Source: Streptomyces sp. A1277
GTDB lineage: Bacteria > Actinomycetota > Actinomycetes > Streptomycetales > Streptomycetaceae
Length of the DNA: 64,000 nt
Direction: 5' to 3'
Assembly (NCBI RefSeq): GCF_004795015.1
Contig: NZ_SSBI01000026.1
Coordinates: forward strand, 1 to 64,000
A model generated the notes under the pieces. That model ran no database searches. It was not told the origin of the DNA and saw only the letters and a list, made by a program, of their open reading frames with translations. The translations under genes were made by a program, and so were the position numbers. Every line of letters begins with the position of its first letter. Position 1 is the first letter of the stretch. This document shows positions 50,767 to 58,846 of the stretch, piece after piece.

Positions 50767-51684
50767 TCACACCTTCAGGTACTTGCGGAGTGCGAAGAGG
50801 GCGGCAACTGCGGGCATCAGAAGGCCGATCGCCAGCACCAGCGGCAGCTTGGTGAGGACCGCGTCCCAGCCGATGAAGTCGATGAGATTCAGCTTGTCCT
50901 GGAGGGCGAGTCCGCCGTCGATCAGGAAGTAGCGCCCGGCCAGCAGCATGACGCAGGCCAGCACGCCGCCGATCAGACCGGCGAAGGCGGCCTCCATGAT
51001 GAACGGCGCCTGGATGTAGAAGCCGGAGGCGCCGACGAGCCGCATGATGCCGGTCTCCCGGCGCCGGCTGAACGCGGAGACCCGGACGGTGTTCACGATC
51101 AGCATCAGCGCGATGACGAGCATCAGCGCCATCACGAACAGCGCGGCGACGTTCATGCCGTTCATCAGGCCGAAGAGGTTGTCCAGGATGCTTCTCTGGT
51201 CCTGGACCGACTGCACCCCGTCCCGCCCGGCGAAGGCGGTGGCGACCACCTTGTACTTGGTCGGGTCGTGCAGCTTGACGCGGAAGGACTCCGGCATCTG
51301 GTCCGGTGTGATGTTGCCGGCCATCGGGGAGTCGCCGAACTCCTCCTGGTAGTGCTTGTACGCCTCGTCGGAGGACTCGTAGATCACCTTCTCCACGACG
51401 TCCATCTTGTTGAGATCGCTCTCGATCTGCTTCTTCTGCTGGGTGGTGACCGCACCCTTGGCGCACTGGACCACCGTCTCCGCGTCGCCCTTGCCGCAGA
51501 GGTAGATGGAGACGTTGACCTTGTCGTACCAGTAGTCCTTCATCGTGCTGACCTGCTCGCGCATGAGCAGCGCGCCACCGAACAGGGCGAGCGAGAGGGC
51601 GACGGAGACGACGACGGCGAAGGTCATCGTGAGGTTGCGACGGAGGCCGACGCCGATCTCCGACAGGACGAACTGGGCGCGCAT
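50767..51684 (-). CDS. ftsX: cell division protein FtsX
   Basis: The 305-residue permease-like subunit of FtsEX. N-terminal helix (22-42, LTMTFAVVVSVALSLALFGG), an extracytoplasmic loop of about 120 residues with a Cys pair (YLCGKGDAETVVQCAKG), then three helices (about 175-305) containing the conserved FSRRRETGIMRLVGASGFYIQAPFIMEA segment. FtsX with FtsE activates wall hydrolases during septation. Start ATG 51684, 23 nt after the ftsE stop. Confidence 0.97.
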   Translation of the reverse strand: MRAQFVLSEIGVGLRRNLTMTFAVVVSVALSLALFGGALLMREQVSTMKDYWYDKVNVSIYLCGKGDAETVVQCAKGAVTTQQKKQIESDLNKMDVVEKVIYESSDEAYKHYQEEFGDSPMAGNITPDQMPESFRVKLHDPTKYKVVATAFAGRDGVQSVQDQRSILDNLFGLMNGMNVAALFVMALMLVIALMLIVNTVRVSAFSRRRETGIMRLVGASGFYIQAPFIMEAAFAGLIGGVLACVMLLAGRYFLIDGGLALQDKLNLIDFIGWDAVLTKLPLVLAIGLLMPAVAALFALRKYLKV

Positions 51685-51707
51685 GGCGTCCTTTCAGTGC
51701 TGGGTGC

Positions 51708-52397
51708 TCAGTGCTGGTAGCCGTAGACGCCGCGCGCCTGGTCGCGTACGAGACGGCCCTTTTCGAGCTCGATGACGCGTTTGCGCATCTGGTCGACGAT
51801 GTTCTGGTCGTGGGTCGCCATGATCACGGTGGTGCCGGTCCGGTTGATCCGGTCCAGCAGCTTCATGATGCCGACGGAGGTCTGCGGGTCGAGGTTGCCG
51901 GTCGGCTCGTCCGCGATCAGCAGCATGGGCCGGTTGACGAAGGCCCGCGCGATCGCCACGCGCTGCTGCTCACCACCGGAGAGCTCGCCGGGCATCCGGT
52001 CCTCCTTGCCGCCGAGTCCGACGAGGTCGAGGACCTGCGGCACCGCCTTGCGGATCTCTCCGCGCGGCTTGCCGATCACTTCCTGGGCGAACGCCACGTT
52101 CTGGGCGACGGTCTTGTTCGGCAGCAGCCGGAAGTCCTGGAAGACGGTGCCCAGCTGGCGGCGCATGTGCGGCACCTTCCAGTTGGACATGCGCGCGAGG
52201 TCCTTGCCCAGGACGTGGACCGCCCCCGTACTGGCACGTTCCTCGCGCAGGATGAGTCGCATGAAGGTGGACTTGCCGGAGCCGGACGAGCCCACCAGGA
52301 AGACGAACTCGCCCTTCTCGATATCGAGAGACACATCCCGGAGAGCGGGACGGCTCTGCTTCGGGTAGGTCTTGGAGACGTTGTCGAATCGGATCAC
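51708..52397 (-). CDS. ftsE: cell division ATP-binding protein FtsE
   Basis: A 229-residue ABC ATPase: Walker A VGSSGSGKST, signature LSGGEQQR, Walker B MLLIADEPTGNLDP, H-loop VIMATHDQNIV. The GTG at 52397 gives the usual FtsE length and start (VIRFDNVSKTYPKQ); an upstream open frame carries no homology. ftsE leads the ftsE-ftsX operon, read leftwards with the S41 protease, smpB and ssrA behind it. The ribosome site at the GTG is weak. Confidence 0.97.
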   Translation of the reverse strand: MIRFDNVSKTYPKQSRPALRDVSLDIEKGEFVFLVGSSGSGKSTFMRLILREERASTGAVHVLGKDLARMSNWKVPHMRRQLGTVFQDFRLLPNKTVAQNVAFAQEVIGKPRGEIRKAVPQVLDLVGLGGKEDRMPGELSGGEQQRVAIARAFVNRPMLLIADEPTGNLDPQTSVGIMKLLDRINRTGTTVIMATHDQNIVDQMRKRVIELEKGRLVRDQARGVYGYQH

Positions 52398-52665
52398 GGA
52401 TGCACCACGGTCGGCCGGGAGTAGGTGAGCGTGACCATACGCGAACCGGGCTGACGCGTGCAGGCACGCGTACCGGGATGGGTGATTTACGGTGAAACGG
52501 CCCCGATTCCGGGGCGGCGCGGCGGGGTACGGGCCGGGGCGTGCCCGGCGGGACGGGCCGGATGGCTCGCGAGCTGGCACAGTGGTAGGGGAACGGTTGC
52601 GTTTCCGTGAGCGTTGTGCGGAGAGAAGGCTTGTGCGGCTCCGCCGCGCGGGAGGAGGAAAGCGC

Positions 52666-52863
52666 ATGACCTATGACCGATTGGTGTGCGCGAACTGCGC
52701 GGCGCCCGTGGCCGAGGGCCGCTGCCGCGTGTGCCGGGCGAGCCGTGAGCGGATGCGGGAGCAGGGGCAGGGCCCGTTCGCCGGGATCAGCCCCGCGATG
52801 CTGGCCGTCCTGATGGTGGTGCTCCTGGGCGCCCTGGCCCTGCTGGCCCACCAGACCGTTTAA
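52666..52863 (+). CDS. small zinc-ribbon membrane protein
   Basis: A 65-residue protein: an N-terminal CxxC...CxxC zinc ribbon (CANCAAPVAEGRCRVC) followed by a helix (about 44-62, AMLAVLMVVLLGALALLA). GGAGGAGGAA just upstream of the ATG is a strong ribosome site, supporting a real gene. Divergent from ftsE across 268 nt; followed by a strong terminator. Function unknown. Confidence 0.82.
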   Translation: MTYDRLVCANCAAPVAEGRCRVCRASRERMREQGQGPFAGISPAMLAVLMVVLLGALALLAHQTV

Positions 52864-52890
52864 CCGAACACCTGCCACCGGTCCACACGT

Positions 52891-52927
52891 GAGGGGCCCG
52901 GACCGCTGCGCGCGGTCCGGGCCCCTC
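52891..52927. terminator. bidirectional hairpin terminator
   Basis: A 15-bp stem (GAGGGGCCCGGACCG with its complement) and 7-nt loop, between the zinc-ribbon protein (+) and the LAETG surface protein (-). Confidence 0.85.
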
Positions 52928-52949
52928 TCGTAGCTGAGTCTCAGCGCCC

Positions 52950-53657
52950 TCAGGCGGCCGTGCGGCTGTTCACCAGGCGCGGCAGGATGCGGAAGCCGAT
53001 GCCCCCGGCGATCATCGTCGCGGCGCCGATCAGCAGGAACGTGGTCTCGGCCGCACCGGTCTCGGCGAGCTCGTCCTTGCCCTTGCCCTGCTCGACCGGC
53101 TGGTTGCCGACCGAGTCGGTGTCGGTGTTGCCGCCGGACGCGCCGGTCTGGCCGGCGGTGGCGCTGCCGTCACCGGCGTCCGTGGGGCCCGTGGTCGGGT
53201 CCGACGACTCGGTCGGGTCCGTCGTCGGGTCCGAGGGGTCCGTAGGGACCGTCGGGTCCGTCGGGTCCGTGGTGGGATCCGTCGGGTCGGTCGGCGGGTC
53301 GCTCGGGTCGGTCGGGCCCGTGGGCGGGTCCGACGGGTCGGTCGGGCCGGTCGGCGGGTCCGAGGGGTCCGTCGGGTCCGTGGGCGGGTCCGAGGGGTCC
53401 GTCGGGTCGGTCGGCGGGTCGCTCGGGTCGGTCGGGTCCGTGGGCGGGTCCGTCGGCTCGCACCGCGGGTCGAGCGGGCTGCACGGGTCACCGTCGTCGT
53501 CACCCGGGTCGTCGGCCGACGACTGGACGCCGATGTCCACGCCCGGAACCTTGATGTTGACGGCCTGCGCCGCGCCTGCGGCGGCCAGCGAGGCACCCGC
53601 CGCGATGACCGCGCCCGCCGCTATCCGCGCGATACGTACGCGCGTCTTCTTCGTCAT
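52950..53657 (-). CDS. LAETG-sorted cell-wall protein with Asp/Pro/Thr repeats
   Basis: A 235-residue surface protein. Signal peptide 1-32 (IARIAAGAVIAAGASLAAAGAAQA). Residues about 60-165 are tandem DPPTDPTDPS/GPTDPS repeats. The C-terminus has the sortase signal LAETGA followed by a helix (TTFLLIGAATMIAGGIGF) and a basic tail (RILPRLVNSRTAA). LAXTG is the motif of class E sortases in Streptomyces (as in long chaplins), so it is probably covalently attached to peptidoglycan. The short region before the repeats (VNIKVPGVDIGV) resembles small actinomycete surface proteins; binding partner unknown. Confidence 0.88.
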   Translation of the reverse strand: MTKKTRVRIARIAAGAVIAAGASLAAAGAAQAVNIKVPGVDIGVQSSADDPGDDDGDPCSPLDPRCEPTDPPTDPTDPSDPPTDPTDPSDPPTDPTDPSDPPTGPTDPSDPPTGPTDPSDPPTDPTDPTTDPTDPTVPTDPSDPTTDPTESSDPTTGPTDAGDGSATAGQTGASGGNTDTDSVGNQPVEQGKGKDELAETGAAETTFLLIGAATMIAGGIGFRILPRLVNSRTAA

Positions 53658-53961
53658 GTACTGCTACCCCCAGTAGCCGTTCTCGTCAGTGGAGCAGCGG
53701 TATACGGGTGTGGTCGTCCGGCAGGGTTCGCTCCGAGCGCCGGCTCACGTGGTGCCGTGGCCATGCCGCCCGCCCCCGCTCACAACCGTCCAGACGTACA
53801 CACGCTGCCCCAGCACCCTTTCCAGAGTTAAGGAGAACGTCAAGGCGGTTCCGGGACCGTATGCCCGGTTTCATGGGGAGTTGACGGCGTTTCAGAGCCA
53901 GGACTGTGACGCACCCGCCACACCTTCTCCGCAATCCGGCCCGCGGGGAGCAGCCTGCCGG
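53658..53961. other. gap upstream of the LAETG gene; no gene seen
   Basis: A 304-nt gap between prfB (stop 53962, minus) and the LAETG gene (start 53657, minus). It holds the LAETG promoter; a TTGACG (minus strand, about 53847-53852) was seen but without a good -10. No hairpin terminator for prfB stands out. Confidence 0.4.
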
Positions 53962-55068
53962 TTACTTCTCGCTCTGCTTGCGCCAGCGGATGCCGGCCTC
54001 GATGAAGCCGTCGATCTCGCCGTTGAAGACCGCTTCCGGGTTGCCCATCTCGAACTCCGTACGCAGGTCCTTGACCATCTGGTACGGGTGCAGGACGTAG
54101 GAACGCATCTGGTTGCCCCAGGAGTTGCCGCCGTCGCCCTTGAGGGCGTTCATCTTGGCCTGCTCCTCCTGGCGGCGGCGCTCAAGGAGCTTGGCCTGGA
54201 GGACGTTCATCGCGGACGCCTTGTTCTGGATCTGCGAGCGCTCGTTCTGGCAGGAGACGACGATGCCGGTCGGCAGGTGGGTCAGACGCACCGCGGAGTC
54301 CGTGGTGTTGACGCCCTGGCCGCCGGGGCCGGAGGAGCGGTAGACGTCGACGCGCAGGTCGGACTCGTCGATCTCGACGTGGTCCGTCTGCTCGACCACG
54401 GGCAGCACCTCGACACCCGCGAAGGAGGTCTGGCGGCGGCCCTGGTTGTCGAACGGGGAGACGCGGACGAGCCGGTGGGTGCCCTGCTCGACGGAGAGCG
54501 TGCCGTAGGCGTACGGCACCTCGACGGCGAAGGTGGTCGACTTGATGCCGGCCTCCTCGGCGTACGCCGTCTCGTAGACCTCGGTCTTGTAGTTGTGCCG
54601 CTCGGCCCAGCGCAGGTACATCCGCTGGAGCCGCTCGGCGAAGTCCGCCGCGTCCACGCCGCCGGCCTCGGCCCGGATGGTGACGAGCGCCTCGCGGGCG
54701 TCGTACTCACCGGACAGCAGCGTGCGGACCTCCATCTCGTCCAGCGCCTTGCGGACGGCCTCCAGCTCGGCCTCGGCCTCGGCCTGCGCGTCGGCGTCGC
54801 CCTCGTCCTCGGCGAGCTCGAAGAGGACTCCGAGGTCGTCGATCCGGCCGCGCAGGGCCTCGGCCTTGCGGACCTCGGCCTGGAGGTGCGAAAGCTTGCT
54901 GGTGATCTTCTGCGCCGCCTCCGGGTCGTCCCACAGGGACGGGGCGGCCGCCTGCTCCTCGAGCACGGCGATGTCCCCCCTCAGCGCATCCAGGTCCAGG
55001 ACGGCCTCGATCGACCCCATGGTCGAGGAGAGGGACTTCAGCTCTTCGGAAATATCGACGACTGCCAC
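53962..55068 (-). CDS. prfB: peptide chain release factor 2
   Basis: A 368-residue class I release factor reading UGA and UAA. The stop-codon recognition motif SPF is at 204-206 and the peptidyl-hydrolysis motif GGQ at 249-251 (SSGPGGQGVNTTDSAV). The coiled-coil N-terminal domain (about 1-115) is acidic. Unlike E. coli there is no programmed frameshift: residues 20-40 run straight through (EAVLDLDALRGDIAVLEEQ). Start is GTG 55068. Follows pkaB on the same strand after 91 nt. Confidence 0.97.
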   Translation of the reverse strand: MAVVDISEELKSLSSTMGSIEAVLDLDALRGDIAVLEEQAAAPSLWDDPEAAQKITSKLSHLQAEVRKAEALRGRIDDLGVLFELAEDEGDADAQAEAEAELEAVRKALDEMEVRTLLSGEYDAREALVTIRAEAGGVDAADFAERLQRMYLRWAERHNYKTEVYETAYAEEAGIKSTTFAVEVPYAYGTLSVEQGTHRLVRVSPFDNQGRRQTSFAGVEVLPVVEQTDHVEIDESDLRVDVYRSSGPGGQGVNTTDSAVRLTHLPTGIVVSCQNERSQIQNKASAMNVLQAKLLERRRQEEQAKMNALKGDGGNSWGNQMRSYVLHPYQMVKDLRTEFEMGNPEAVFNGEIDGFIEAGIRWRKQSEK

Positions 55069-55159
55069 GGGTCCAGCGTAACGGCTGTCGGCGCGTACGT
55101 TCCTCGGGCCGCCCGATCACCGCCCGCAGGGCCGTCCGGGGCGCGGGGCCCGGGGGGCC

Positions 55160-56401
55160 TCAGGGGGCCGCCGGGGCCGAGTTCCTGGTGTCCTGCGGAC
55201 CGTCCCCCGCGTCGTCCCCGCTCAGCGCGAACCAGCCGCCCACGCCGATCCCGGCCACCAGCACGAGCGCGGCGGCGCCCAGCGTGATGCGGCGCTTGCG
55301 GATGGCGGCCGACTTGTTGCGGGCCGAGCCGGGGCGGGGCCGGCCGGGGGCGCGCGGGGCGCGGGCGGTGCCCCGGGGGCCGCCGGACAGCTCGTCGGGG
55401 GCCGGGACGCGCATGCTCGTGTGGGTGTCCCGGTTGGAGTCCGGGGACGAACCCGGCACCAGCGGTACGGCGCCGCGCCTGCGGGGCTCGTCGCCGACCG
55501 GGGTGTAGTGCTGCTCGTCGTAGCCCTGCGGGGTCTCCGGCTCGTCGTCCGGCTCGTCCACGTCCAGGGGCGGGATGCCGGCCAGGTGCGGCAGCTGCTC
55601 GCGGAGGCGGGCGGCCAGCTCGGAGGCGCGCAGCCGGGAGGCCGGCGCCTTGGCCAGGCACTGGACGAGCAGCTGCCACAGCTCGTCGGGGATGCCGGGG
55701 AGCGGGACGACGGTCTCGGTGACATGGCGGCGCAGGACCGCGCCGGGGTGGCCGCCGCCGAACGGCGTGAAGCCCGCGAGGAGCTCGTAGAGCACGGTGG
55801 CCAGCGCGTAGATGTCGACGGCGGCGCGCGGCGGCAGGCCCTCGACGATCTCGGGGGCCAGGTAGTCCGGGGTGCCGATGATCTTGGTGGTCTTGGTGCG
55901 GCGCGGGGTGTCGATGAGCTTGGCGACGCCGAAGTCGGTGAGCAGCGCGGGGTGTGCGTTGCCGGGGCCGAGCGGGCCCTCCATGTCGAGCAGGATGTTC
56001 TCGGGCTTGACGTCGCGGTGGACGACCCCGGCGGCGTGCGCGGCGGCGAGGCCGTCGGCGACGTCCGCGACGATGGCGACGGCGGCCTCGGGAGCGAGCC
56101 GGCGTTCGCGGTCGAGCCGGGTGCGCAGGTCGGTGCCGCGTACCAGGTCCATGACGAGGGCCAGGTCGTTGCCGTCGACCACGAGGTCGCGGACGGCGAC
56201 GACGTGCGGATGGTCGAGCCCGAGCAGCGCGGTGCGCTCCTGGACGAAGCGGCCGACGAGCTCCTGGTCGGACGCGAGGTCCTCGCGGAGCAGCTTGATG
56301 GCCACGGGCCCCTCGGGGCCGTCCCCGAGCCACACCGTGCCGGCGCTGCCGCGCCCCAGTATCTGGTGGGCGGTGTACCGGCTGCCGATTTTCCGTGCCA
56401 A
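55160..56401 (-). CDS. pkaB: PkaB-like serine/threonine protein kinase
   Basis: A 413-residue PKN2-type kinase. The kinase domain (about 8-260) has LGRGSAGTVWLG, VAIKLL, VVHRDVKPENIL (catalytic loop), DFGVAKL, GTPDYLAPEIV. A linker is rich in Pro/Arg; a membrane helix (about 376-398, ITLGAAALVLVAGIGVGGWFAL) and a short extracellular tail follow. The TTG at 56401 is preferred because GAGGGAG is about 6 nt upstream and homology begins there (ARKIGSRYTAHQIL); no ATG fits. S. coelicolor PkaB has 417 residues. Pairs with pkaA directly upstream. Confidence 0.9.
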   Translation of the reverse strand: MARKIGSRYTAHQILGRGSAGTVWLGDGPEGPVAIKLLREDLASDQELVGRFVQERTALLGLDHPHVVAVRDLVVDGNDLALVMDLVRGTDLRTRLDRERRLAPEAAVAIVADVADGLAAAHAAGVVHRDVKPENILLDMEGPLGPGNAHPALLTDFGVAKLIDTPRRTKTTKIIGTPDYLAPEIVEGLPPRAAVDIYALATVLYELLAGFTPFGGGHPGAVLRRHVTETVVPLPGIPDELWQLLVQCLAKAPASRLRASELAARLREQLPHLAGIPPLDVDEPDDEPETPQGYDEQHYTPVGDEPRRRGAVPLVPGSSPDSNRDTHTSMRVPAPDELSGGPRGTARAPRAPGRPRPGSARNKSAAIRKRRITLGAAALVLVAGIGVGGWFALSGDDAGDGPQDTRNSAPAAP

Positions 56402-56568
56402 GACTGCTCCCTCAGCGGCTGGCGATGGACCCTCGCTCAACAACCCCCGATCGACAAAGTTACGCGGCGATCGGGGGGCTGTGCGCCGTGGTTGGCGCCA
56501 ACCTTCACTTCTGCGGGCGAATTGCCTCGGAATTGGCCCGCGGAAGTCGACATAGCTACAGAGTTGCG

Positions 56569-56596
56569 CGGCCGGCCGGGGTTCTCCGGCCGGCCG
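56569..56596 (-). terminator. hairpin terminator of pkaA
   Basis: An 11-bp stem (CGGCCGGCCGG with its complement) and 6-nt loop begins 13 nt after the pkaA stop at 56609 (minus strand), within the 207-nt gap before the pkaB start. Confidence 0.7.
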
Positions 56597-56608
56597 GCGG
56601 CCGCCCGG

Positions 56609-58303
56609 TCAGGCTCCGCCGCCGCTGCCGCCCAGCCCGGAGATCCAGTCCTTCACCGTGGAGACGGCGTCGGTGATCGCGTGCCAGTAGCTCTGGCCCT
56701 CTCCGATCCAGTCCTTGAGCGGGGTCAGCTCCCAGATCAGCCAGCTCGCCACGAAGAGCAGGACCAGCGTGAACAGGCAGCCCTTGAGGCAGCCGAGCCC
56801 GGGGATCTTCATCGGGTTGGCGCTGCGCTGCCTCGGCTCGCGCGGCGGGCGCTGCGCGGGCTGCTGGGGCTGCTGGGGCGGCGCGTACGGCTGGGGCTGG
56901 GGCTGGTACTGCTGTTGCTGCGGCGGCTGGTACTGCTGCTGGGGCTGCGGCTGGTACTGCTGTTGATACTGCTGCTGCCGTTGCTGGCGCTGGGGGTACT
57001 GCTGCGGTTGTTGCTGCTGGGGGTACTGCTGCTGCCGGCGCTGCTGCTGTTGCGCCTGCGGCTGCGGCTGCTGGCGCTGGGGGCGGCGGCGCAGCGGGTC
57101 CTGGCTCGGGTCGAGGTACTGGACCTGCGTCTGCTCGTTGCGGTCGCGGGCGGCCTGGAGCTGGGACTGCCAGGGGTGCGGTTCGTCGGGGCGCGGGACG
57201 CTGTCGTTCGGCGGCACGGGCGGCAGGACGGCGGTCGGGTCGGCCTGGGAGCCGGCGCCCGGGCCGCCGCTGTGCGGCAGGACGCTGGTGGCAGCGCCCG
57301 GGTCGTACGAGCCCGCGTCGTACGAGCCCGCGTTGCTCGGCAGCACCTGCGTCGGGTCGGCCGCCCCGGGGACCTCCGGGACGGCGGTGGGCGCCGGGTC
57401 GGGCGCGAGGAGGGCCCCGACGCCGTCGGCGGCCGCGATCTGTGCGGCGTTCGCGTGCACCCCGATGCCGGCGGCGACGGTACGCAGGGCACGGGCCAGG
57501 CTCTCGGCGCTCGGCCTGCGGTCCGGGTCCTTGCTCAGGCAGCGCTCGACGACCGTCCACAGCGGCGCGGGGACGGTGCTGGGGCGGCGGGGCTCCTCGC
57601 TGAGGTGCCGGTGCAGGACTTCGAGCGCGGTGCCGCCGGCGAACGGCGGGCGGCCGGTGAGCAGCTCGTACAGCAGGATGCCGGCGCCGTAGATGTCGAC
57701 GGCGGAGGTCTGCGGGCGGCCCTCGGCCGACTCCGGCGCCACGTACGCCGGGGTGCCGACGAACTCGTGGGTCCTGGTCAGGCCCGGGGAGTCGGCGAGG
57801 CGCGCGATGCCGAAGTCGGTGAGCATCGGGCGCATCTCGCCGTCGGGCTCGGAGAGCAGCACGTTGGCGGGCTTCAGGTCGCGGTGGACGACCCCGTCGG
57901 CGTGGCTGGCGGCGAGCGCGTCGGCGATCTGCGCGGTGAGCAGCGAGGCGGCGACCGGGGTGAGCGGGCCGTTGTCGCGGAGGTAGCGGTGCAGGTCGGG
58001 GCCGTCGATCAGGTCCATCACGAGGGCGAGGAGGTCGCCCTCGACGACGAGGTCGCGGGTGCGCACGATGTTGGGGTGGGTCAGCCGCAACAGGACGGAC
58101 CGTTCCCGCAGGAACCGCATCACGACGTCCGCGTCGTTGGCCAGCTCCTCCTTGAGGACCTTGATCGCCACGGTCTCGCCCGGCCGGCCGGCCACGGCCG
58201 CCTCGGCGCCCGCCTCCTCGCGCTGGCGGGCACGCCAGACGGTGCCCGTGGCGCCGCGTCCCAGCGGCTCCTCGAGCAGGTACTTGCTGCCTACCGGCCG
58301 CAC
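56609..58303 (-). CDS. pkaA: PkaA-like serine/threonine protein kinase with Gln-rich linker
   Basis: A 564-residue kinase. Kinase domain (about 5-275): LGRGATGTVWRA, VAIKVL, VVHRDLKPANVL, DFGIARL, GTPAYVAPESA. Residues about 395-500 are extremely Gln/Pro/Tyr-rich (QQQQ runs; ...YQPQPQ). A membrane helix (about 508-530, GCLFTLVLLFVASWLIWEL) and an extracellular part follow. The GTG at 58303 has GGGAG upstream with 8-nt spacing. The length fits S. coelicolor PkaA (543). Membrane-bound signalling kinase; substrates unknown. The divergent FHA-protein gene could be one. Confidence 0.9.
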   Translation of the reverse strand: MRPVGSKYLLEEPLGRGATGTVWRARQREEAGAEAAVAGRPGETVAIKVLKEELANDADVVMRFLRERSVLLRLTHPNIVRTRDLVVEGDLLALVMDLIDGPDLHRYLRDNGPLTPVAASLLTAQIADALAASHADGVVHRDLKPANVLLSEPDGEMRPMLTDFGIARLADSPGLTRTHEFVGTPAYVAPESAEGRPQTSAVDIYGAGILLYELLTGRPPFAGGTALEVLHRHLSEEPRRPSTVPAPLWTVVERCLSKDPDRRPSAESLARALRTVAAGIGVHANAAQIAAADGVGALLAPDPAPTAVPEVPGAADPTQVLPSNAGSYDAGSYDPGAATSVLPHSGGPGAGSQADPTAVLPPVPPNDSVPRPDEPHPWQSQLQAARDRNEQTQVQYLDPSQDPLRRRPQRQQPQPQAQQQQRRQQQYPQQQQPQQYPQRQQRQQQYQQQYQPQPQQQYQPPQQQQYQPQPQPYAPPQQPQQPAQRPPREPRQRSANPMKIPGLGCLKGCLFTLVLLFVASWLIWELTPLKDWIGEGQSYWHAITDAVSTVKDWISGLGGSGGGA

Positions 58304-58846
58304 GTCATGCGCTCCCTGCTGGTCGTGGTGCTTGCGGTCCCCGGATGTCCCTCCGGAGTTTCCGGCCCACTCTAGAGGCTGCGCCGCGGTGGCCGGCCGG
58401 GTCGGGAAGGTTACCCGTTTGTCCGCTATCCCCAGATGTGCGCCCTCTGCTCCCCGCGCGCACCGGTCGCGGGGGAAGACGCCGGCGCGGACCGGATGGT
58501 TGCCGGGCGGGGACCGGACGCGGGCGCGGACCGGATGGTTGCCGGGCGGGGACCGGACGCGGGCGCGGACCGGATGGTTGCCGGGCGGGGACCGGACGCG
58601 GGCGCGCCGGGAGAACCGGTCATGCGGCACTTTTGGGGCCACAGCAGACCTTCCAAGATCACTTAGTGGTCACTGCCGGGCGTGTTGTCAGTGGCAGGTG
58701 CGAGGATGCCTACAGCACGACTGCGGGGTCGGGAGCCCCGCGGCGCGTGTCGAACCTGTACCGGACGACGCGTCCGTGCCGGGTGGGGGGAATCACAGGG
58801 CGTTCCCCCTGCCGGGCACCGCGCGCAGAAGGGACCGCTGACGGCG
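58304..58846. other. gap between pkaA and FHA-protein gene, containing a 39-bp tandem array (58485-58601)
   Basis: No gene is called. Three copies of a 39-bp unit (phase 58496, 58535, 58574; beginning GCGCGGACCGGATGG) occupy 58485-58601. The unit is 13 codons, so it stays open in several frames (for example GADRMVAGRGPDA), and frame-limited ORFs there are repeat artefacts. Divergent promoters for pkaA and the FHA gene must lie here, but no clear boxes were identified. Confidence 0.7.

Noticed and set aside
54700..55068. programmed frameshift in prfB
   Set aside because: The N-terminal frame is continuous and no CTTTGA-like slippery site with an in-frame TGA is present, unlike E. coli.
58485..58601. 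CRISPR array
   Set aside because: The 39-bp units are directly adjacent without unique spacers, so they are a tandem repeat, and no cas gene is nearby.
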